A DNA stretch of 64,000 nucleotides from Pseudonocardia alaniniphila (GTDB lineage: Bacteria > Actinomycetota > Actinomycetes > Mycobacteriales > Pseudonocardiaceae): the NCBI RefSeq assembly GCF_022524485.1, contig NZ_JAKXMK010000002.1:248001-312000 (forward strand). Direction: 5' to 3'. The first letter of the stretch is position 1. Each line of letters begins with the position of its first letter. Under the pieces are notes generated by a model, which was not told where the DNA came from, ran no database searches, and saw only the letters and a list, made by a program, of their open reading frames with translations. This document shows positions 56,816-64,000 of this stretch, one piece after another. The position numbers and the translations under genes were made by a program.

Positions 56816-57355
56816 TCAGCCCACCCTCTTCGGGGACGCCGACGGGCGTACCCCGATCTGCAGGAGAGCCGGGCCCGCCGGCACGGTGTCGAAGACCACG
56901 CCCGCCACCTCCGGGGCCAGCTCCGTGATCGATGTGGCGACCACGTCCTTCACGGTGTCGGTCCCGCAGCCGCCGCCTTCGATCTGCACGTGCACGCGGC
57001 CCTCGTCGTCGAGCCCGGCGAGGGTGAGGCCGGAGCCGTGCGAACCGAGCCTGCGGGCCGCCGTGCCCATCGCGTGCGTGAGCCGCTGCTCGAGCGGCAC
57101 GGGGTGCAGGTCGTGCAGCGCGAGCAGGCCTGCGACCAGCGGATCTGCCGCCATCCGGTGCACGATCGTGTCCCCGGCCCCTGCCCGGACGATGGAGACC
57201 ATCTGCTCCAGGCCTGCGCCGTAGAAGCGCATCAGCACCCGCACCAGCTCTTCCGCCGCGTGCCCCACCGCGGGGCCGCCGTCCGCCGTGATGCTCTCGA
57301 GGAGTTCCTCGATGCGTCCGGCGAGCCCCTGCGGATCCAGGTCGGTCGAAGCCAC
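56816..57355 (-). CDS. NifU-like protein with incomplete cluster motif
   Basis: A protein of 179 aa. The C-terminal half (about 85-175) has the NifU_C fold: L-E-Q-R-L-T-H-A-M … V-H-V-Q-I-E-G-G-G-C130-G-T-D-T-V-K-D-V-V … A-P-E-V-A-G-V-V. In NifU/NfuA scaffolds the loop is C-x2-C; here the second Cys is Asp133 and C130 is the only cysteine in the protein. A dimer bridging a cluster with one Cys each, or loss of cluster binding, are both possible. It follows hhyL by 9 bases, so a hydrogenase-specific iron-sulfur role is likely. Confidence 0.75.
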   Translation of the reverse strand: MASTDLDPQGLAGRIEELLESITADGGPAVGHAAEELVRVLMRFYGAGLEQMVSIVRAGAGDTIVHRMAADPLVAGLLALHDLHPVPLEQRLTHAMGTAARRLGSHGSGLTLAGLDDEGRVHVQIEGGGCGTDTVKDVVATSITELAPEVAGVVFDTVPAGPALLQIGVRPSASPKRVG

Positions 57356-57364
57356 TGCTGCCGC

Positions 57365-59173
57365 TCAGATCGTGTTCAGCATCGACGGCGACGTGATGCG
57401 GTGCAGCGGTTTCCCGTCGCCCTTGTACATGTGCACGCCGCACGGCAGGCAGGGGTCGAAGCTGCGGACCGTCCGCATGATGTCGATGCCCTTGAAGTCC
57501 TCGCCCCGGCTCTCCTCGAAGATCGGCGTGTTCTGCACGGCGTCCTCGTACGGGCCGGGCGTGCCGAACGTGTCGCGCACGCTGCCGTTCCAGGGCGTCG
57601 GCGGGTACGGGTGGTAGTTCGCGATCTTGCCGCCCCGGATCACCATGTGGTGCGACAGCACACCGCGAACCGCCTCGGTGAACCCGACGCTGATGGCCTC
57701 GTCCGGCACCACGAACTTCTCCCAGGTCTTGGTGTGCCCGCCGCGCACCTCGTCGAGTGCCTTCTCGATGAAGTGCAGGGCGCAAGCGGCCGCGTAGGCC
57801 TGGAAGTAGGTGCGGGCGCGGTTGCGCTCGATCGCGTTGGACAGCGGCCTGCCCTGCTTGTCGTGCGGGATCCGCCACTCGAAGCTGACCTCCGGCTTGA
57901 GCGCGGTGCGCGGCAGGTTGATCAGCACGCTGTTGCCCGTGGCCTTGACGAACCCGATGTCGACCAGGCCGCCCAGCGCCGTGGTCCACAGCCGGGCGAG
58001 CGGGCCGCCGCCGGTGTCGAGGGCGAGGTGGTCCGTGCCGTCGAACCAGCGTGGCGACATCGTCCAGCTGTACTTGTCGTCGAAGTCGCGCTTCTGCGGC
58101 GCGGGGATCGTGTGCTGGTTCCACGGGTGCCTGCGATCGACCGGGTTGCCCAGCGGGTCCTGCGTCGCGAACATCTCCTGGTCCTCCCAGTCCCGGTAGA
58201 ACGAGCTACCGAGCAGGATGCGGATTCCCAGGTTGATCTCGACCAGATCGTTGGTGACGAGGTTGCCGTCCACGACGATGCCCGGCGTCACGAACATCTT
58301 GCGACCCCAGCCGGTCATCGTCCGGTACTGGAAGTCGCAGTGCTCCGGGTCGTTGAACGCGCCCCAGCAGCCGAGCAGCACGCGCCGGCGCCCGACCTCC
58401 TCGTAGCCGGGCAGCGCCTCGTACATGAAGTCGAAGAGGTCGTCGTGCATCGGGACGACGCGCTTCATGAACTCCACGTACCGCATGAGCCGGGTGTAGT
58501 AGTCGGTGAACAGCTGGACCGTGGCCACGGTCCCGACGCCGCCCGGGTAGAGCGTGGAGGGGTGCACGTGGCGGCCCTCCATCAGGCAGAACATCTCGCG
58601 CGTGTACCGGCTGACCTGCAGCGCCTCGCGGTAGAAGTCGCCGGTGAACGGGTTGAGCGCCCGCATGATGTCGCCGATGGTGCGGTAGCCGTGCGCGTCG
58701 GCGTGTGGCGCCTCGGTCCGGTTGGCCTGCTCGAGCACACCTGGGTTGGTCTCCGCGACCATCCGCTCGCAGTAGTCCACCCCGACCAGGTTCTCCTGGA
58801 AGATGTTGTGGTCGAACATGTACTCGGCGGCCTCGCCGAGATTGATGATCCACTCACCCAGGTGCGGCGGGCGCACCCCGTAGGCCATGTTCTGGTTGTA
58901 GACGGAGCAGGTCGCGTGGTTGTCGCCGCAGATGCCGCAGATGCGGCTGGTGATGAAGTGGGCGTCGCGCGGGTCCTTGCCCTTCATGAAGATCGAGTAG
59001 CCGCGGAAGATCGACGAGGTCGAGTGGCACTCGGCGACTCGCTTCTGCGAGAAGTCGATCTTGGTGTAGATCCCGAGGCTGCCGACGATCCGGGTGATCG
59101 GATCCCAGGCCATCTCGGTGAGCCCGGTCTTGTCGGTACCGGTGCCCGACGGCTTTGCCTGTGTCGTGGTCAT
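57365..59173 (-). CDS. hhyL: [NiFe]-hydrogenase large subunit, group 1h (HhyL)
   Basis: A protein of 602 aa. The L1 motif R-I-C79-G-I-C82-G-D-N-H-A-T-C and the L2 motif D-P-C575-L-P-C578-G-V-H give the four Cys ligands of nickel. After H581 a 21-residue C-terminal peptide remains, to be removed by the HupD-type protease encoded in the same operon. This confirms a NiFe enzyme that needs the full Hyp pathway. It starts 13 bases after hhyS. Group 1h enzymes in Actinobacteria oxidise atmospheric H2 during carbon limitation and dormancy; that physiology is inferred from family knowledge. Confidence 0.95.
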   Translation of the reverse strand: MTTTQAKPSGTGTDKTGLTEMAWDPITRIVGSLGIYTKIDFSQKRVAECHSTSSIFRGYSIFMKGKDPRDAHFITSRICGICGDNHATCSVYNQNMAYGVRPPHLGEWIINLGEAAEYMFDHNIFQENLVGVDYCERMVAETNPGVLEQANRTEAPHADAHGYRTIGDIMRALNPFTGDFYREALQVSRYTREMFCLMEGRHVHPSTLYPGGVGTVATVQLFTDYYTRLMRYVEFMKRVVPMHDDLFDFMYEALPGYEEVGRRRVLLGCWGAFNDPEHCDFQYRTMTGWGRKMFVTPGIVVDGNLVTNDLVEINLGIRILLGSSFYRDWEDQEMFATQDPLGNPVDRRHPWNQHTIPAPQKRDFDDKYSWTMSPRWFDGTDHLALDTGGGPLARLWTTALGGLVDIGFVKATGNSVLINLPRTALKPEVSFEWRIPHDKQGRPLSNAIERNRARTYFQAYAAACALHFIEKALDEVRGGHTKTWEKFVVPDEAISVGFTEAVRGVLSHHMVIRGGKIANYHPYPPTPWNGSVRDTFGTPGPYEDAVQNTPIFEESRGEDFKGIDIMRTVRSFDPCLPCGVHMYKGDGKPLHRITSPSMLNTI

Positions 59174-59186
59174 CGACGCGTTCCCC

Positions 59187-60248
<1,062 letters not shown>

Positions 60249-60339
60249 GGCGGTCCCCTCGATGGCGCTGCCCCGTGGGGCGGCGCCTGTCCGACGTGGT
60301 GGGAAAAGTCCGTTGTAACGGCCTGGGCCGGGCGCAGTA

Positions 60340-60355
60340 AGTGATCGCCGTCACT
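60340..60355. promoter_or_regulatory. CRP/GlxR-like site upstream of hhyS
   Basis: AGTGA-TCGCCG-TCACT is a perfect palindrome with the 5-6-5 layout of CRP/FNR-family operators. It lies 92 bases upstream of the hhyS ATG and 198 bases upstream of the divergent amine-oxidase start. Together with TGTGG-N6-TCACA at 41127-41142 it suggests a common regulator for both hydrogenase operons. The remaining bases of 60249-60552 hold no gene; 60455-60515 is notably AT-rich and may carry the amine-oxidase promoter. Confidence 0.65.
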
Positions 60356-60510
60356 AGATGTTCCGGACACTGACCAGGTCGGGTGCCCCTCGAGCGTGGC
60401 CGCCGTCAACGACCCGATCGGCTCACCGGTCCTCGGGAACAGGTTCGGAATCGCGATGAGCAAAGAAGATCAAGTGCTTGATTTTGGCGGTCATTGGAAT
60501 TCGAACTTAA

Positions 60511-62142
<1,632 letters not shown>

Positions 62143-62150
62143 CAACGGCA

Positions 62151-62915
62151 CTACGCCATGATCTCCCCGACGATGCGATCGGCGTAGGTGCGCAGGAGCT
62201 CGGTCAGGTCCTCGTCGTCGCTCCGGACGCGACCGGTTCTCCCGATCGCGGCGACGCACCCGATCACCGTCATCCGGCCGTCCCGCAGCGGCACGGCCAG
62301 CGCGGAGCGACCCACCTTGATCTCGTCCACCTCGTGGGCGACTCCGCACTCCCGGATCCTGCGGAGCTCGACGGCCAGCACGTCCGGCTCCACGATCGTG
62401 CGCGCGGTGAGCGGCCGCAGGGGCGCGGGGACTCCGAGCTCCGGCCGGTGGGAGAGCAGCAGCTTCCCGATCGCCGACGCGTGCAGGTGCGTGCGGATGA
62501 CGTTCTCCCCGGCCAGTTCGTGGTCGGGGTCGCGGTCCACGAGCCGGATGCGGTCGTCGGCGTAGGACGCGACGAAGATGCCGAACCGCACGCGGGCCCG
62601 CAGTTGCTCCACCACCGCGTGGGCCGCCCGGAAGTCCTCCGACGCGTCGCCGCCCACCGCACCGGCCAGCTCGCGGGTCCGCCGTCCGAGCGCGAAGCCG
62701 GAGAGGTCGGAGACCCGCACGAGGAAACCATCCGCGACGAGGAGGTTCAGCAGCCGGTACGCCGTGGCCGGGGGGATCCCGCTGAGGCTCGAGATGTCCC
62801 TGGCCGTGGCGCCCGAGCCGAGCTGGGCGACCGATTCCAACAGCACCAGCGCCTTCTGCGCCGCTCGTGTCTCGTGGCCACCGGGTTCGTGCGGCCGCTG
62901 CGTGACCGCGGCCAT
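62151..62915 (-). CDS. IclR-family transcriptional regulator
   Basis: A regulator of 254 aa. The winged helix-turn-helix is at about residues 18-75 (Q-K-A-L-V-L-L-E-S-V-A-Q-L … G-I-P-P-A-T-A-Y-R-L-L), and the effector domain at about 80-250 carries L-H-A-S-A-I-G-K-L-L-L near 143-153. Its ATG overlaps the stop of the upstream permease gene, so permease and regulator are co-transcribed. It probably controls the permease and perhaps the amine oxidase, to which it is convergent. Confidence 0.87.
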   Translation of the reverse strand: MAAVTQRPHEPGGHETRAAQKALVLLESVAQLGSGATARDISSLSGIPPATAYRLLNLLVADGFLVRVSDLSGFALGRRTRELAGAVGGDASEDFRAAHAVVEQLRARVRFGIFVASYADDRIRLVDRDPDHELAGENVIRTHLHASAIGKLLLSHRPELGVPAPLRPLTARTIVEPDVLAVELRRIRECGVAHEVDEIKVGRSALAVPLRDGRMTVIGCVAAIGRTGRVRSDDEDLTELLRTYADRIVGEIMA

Positions 62916-64000
62916 CAGGAGGAGTCGGTCGGGGGGCCGCCGCGATGCCGGCGCCCGGGTGGTGCCCGGCCTGCGACGAGAACGGGGTTGCCGTGGGCGT
63001 CGGGGGCGAACACGCCGGCGCCGGGCAGCACGTCGTCGGACTCCGCGTGGTCGAACGCTCCTACACGGTCGAGGTCACCAGGGCGGCGCCGAAGCAGGCG
63101 GCGGTGCCAGAGCAGGCCTGCGGACAGCAGGGCCGCGATCACGGCGGGGCCGCCGATGTCGCTGTCGAGGATCCGCGCCACGAGCAGGTAGCCCAGGAGC
63201 GCGATCCCGGCGAGGCTCGCCGCGAACGCCGCGAGCAGGACCCCCGGCGTCTGCTCCCGGATCCGGCGCAGGAACCGGATCGAGGCCACCGCCACGAGGA
63301 CGTAGGCGGCTACGACCATCGCCCGCACGACGTCGCGCAGAGTGTCGAGCACTGGGGAGGGCGCGAGCAGGGCGCTCGCCGCGGCGACGAGCAGCACGAT
63401 GGCCAGCAGCGCCGCGTAGGGCGTGCGGAACCGGCGGTGCACCGCCGTGAAGACCGGGGGCAGCAGCCGTTCGACGCCCATCGAGTACACGAGCCGGGAC
63501 GCCGCGTGCGACGACGCCGTTGCCGAGGCGAGCCACGAGCAGGCCAGCCCGAGGTTCAGGGCGACCACGAGCAGGGTGGGTGCACCCGAGTCCGTGCCGT
63601 GCAGGTAGACGTCGACGATCGTGGTGCTGCGGCCCGTCCACGCCGCCCAGGCGGCGAAGACGAACAGGCCTCCGCAGATCATCGGGGTCAGTAGAACCGG
63701 GCGCGTGATCGTGACCAGCGGGCGCTTCGCCTCGGGACCGAAGAACGTGGCGCTCTCGAAGCCGGCCAGCGCGAAGATCGCGCCGAGGGCGACGTAGAGC
63801 ACACCGTGCGGAGCGGTCACGGGTCCGGCGGCCGGCGACACGGTCCCCGCGGCAGGCAGCAGGGTGAGGGCCACGATGAAGAGCAGGGACCCGGCCTCGA
63901 CTGCGAGGATCGCGAGTGCGGCGAAGCGCGCCCCACGGACCAGCACGGCCAGCGCGGCGGCCGCGACCGCGGCGTGCACGGCAAGCGTTGCCACCGGACC
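62915..64000 (-). CDS. APC-family amino acid/amine permease, 5' end beyond window
   Basis: The C-terminal part, at least 360 aa, of an amino acid-polyamine-organocation permease. Visible are about eight membrane helices and the sequence A-L-A-G-F-E-S-A-T-F-F-G-P-E-A near the middle, the usual F-x-G-F-E motif of APC helix 6. The reading frame is open to the right edge, so the start lies outside. A C-terminal cytoplasmic tail is rich in Arg, Gly and Pro. Coupled with the IclR regulator, and near a secreted amine oxidase, an amine or amino acid substrate fits. Confidence 0.82.
   Translation of the reverse strand, partial: GPVATLAVHAAVAAAALAVLVRGARFAALAILAVEAGSLLFIVALTLLPAAGTVSPAAGPVTAPHGVLYVALGAIFALAGFESATFFGPEAKRPLVTITRPVLLTPMICGGLFVFAAWAAWTGRSTTIVDVYLHGTDSGAPTLLVVALNLGLACSWLASATASSHAASRLVYSMGVERLLPPVFTAVHRRFRTPYAALLAIVLLVAAASALLAPSPVLDTLRDVVRAMVVAAYVLVAVASIRFLRRIREQTPGVLLAAFAASLAGIALLGYLLVARILDSDIGGPAVIAALLSAGLLWHRRLLRRRPGDLDRVGAFDHAESDDVLPGAGVFAPDAHGNPVLVAGRAPPGRRHRGGPPTDSS

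Overview
The window is about 64 kb of very GC-rich actinobacterial DNA. Starts are a mix of ATG and GTG, stops and starts often overlap by 4 bases, and the coding style is typical of soil Actinobacteria. The gene set (actinobacterial-type [NiFe]-hydrogenase, F420/PPOX oxidoreductases, TetR/IclR/PadR regulators, many acyl-CoA enzymes) suggests Pseudonocardiales, perhaps Pseudonocardia. That is an inference; no rRNA or other taxonomic marker is present. I saw no tRNA, rRNA, CRISPR array, transposase or integrase.

Left part (0-9.4 kb): a YdcZ-type DMT transporter, a frameshifted lipoprotein, an F420-type luciferase-like oxidoreductase, a GMC flavoprotein, and a tricarballylate-dehydrogenase-like flavoprotein (TcuA) divergent from a complete tripartite tricarboxylate transporter (TctC-TctB-TctA). 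Two tandem 74-base repeats sit inside the tctC-tctB junction. Each encodes a 25-codon mini-ORF that overlaps its neighbours by ATGA, the architecture of mycobacterial MIRUs. A diverged third copy lies in a hydrogenase maturation operon. A 1.26-kb gap (9.4-10.7 kb) holds only possible gene relics and a perfect inverted repeat.

10.7-18.4 kb: an SsuABC/TauABC-like importer, an IclR regulator and a divergent gentisate-type ring-cleavage set (flavin monooxygenase, gentisate 1,2-dioxygenase-like cupin, fumarylacetoacetate-hydrolase-family protein). Together these look like uptake and catabolism of a hydroxylated aromatic acid.

18.4-36.6 kb: a Dpp/Opp-type ABC importer on the minus strand; a small PPOX-type oxidoreductase; a minus-strand operon of hydratase-2, thiolase-like protein, DUF35 partner and TetR; and a plus-strand operon of NDP-forming CoA ligase, acyl-CoA dehydrogenase, SDR, second acyl-CoA dehydrogenase, MFS exporter, SDR and PHP protein. 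The thiolase-like protein has no N-terminal nucleophilic cysteine, so the module may end in a retro-aldol step rather than thiolysis. Three intergenic sites share TAGAA-N5-TTCTA and link the importer and both acyl-CoA operons, probably through the TetR.

36.6-41 kb: an ABC-F ATPase with a possible leader peptide, a divergent TetR, and a stand-alone MetE-C/epoxyalkane:CoM-transferase-like zinc methyltransferase.

41-60.3 kb: a group 1h (formerly group 5, Hhy) [NiFe]-hydrogenase locus in two operons. The plus-strand operon (padR, two SIS-domain isomerases around a HypC-like protein, hypF) and the minus-strand operon (hhyS, hhyL, NifU-like, DUF5947, DUF6084, 486-aa protein, hupD, small membrane protein, hypC, hypD, hypE, hypA, hypB) are transcribed towards each other. 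Each has a CRP/GlxR-like palindrome upstream of its first gene. Between them lies an unrelated patch: VapBC-like toxin-antitoxin, a 53-aa ORF, two secreted I36/crystallin-like paralogues, a RibD/DHFR-like protein and a PPOX protein.

Right end: a Tat-exported flavin amine oxidase divergent from the hydrogenase, an IclR regulator, and an APC permease cut by the window edge. All functions are inferred from translated sequence by eye; no database search was possible.
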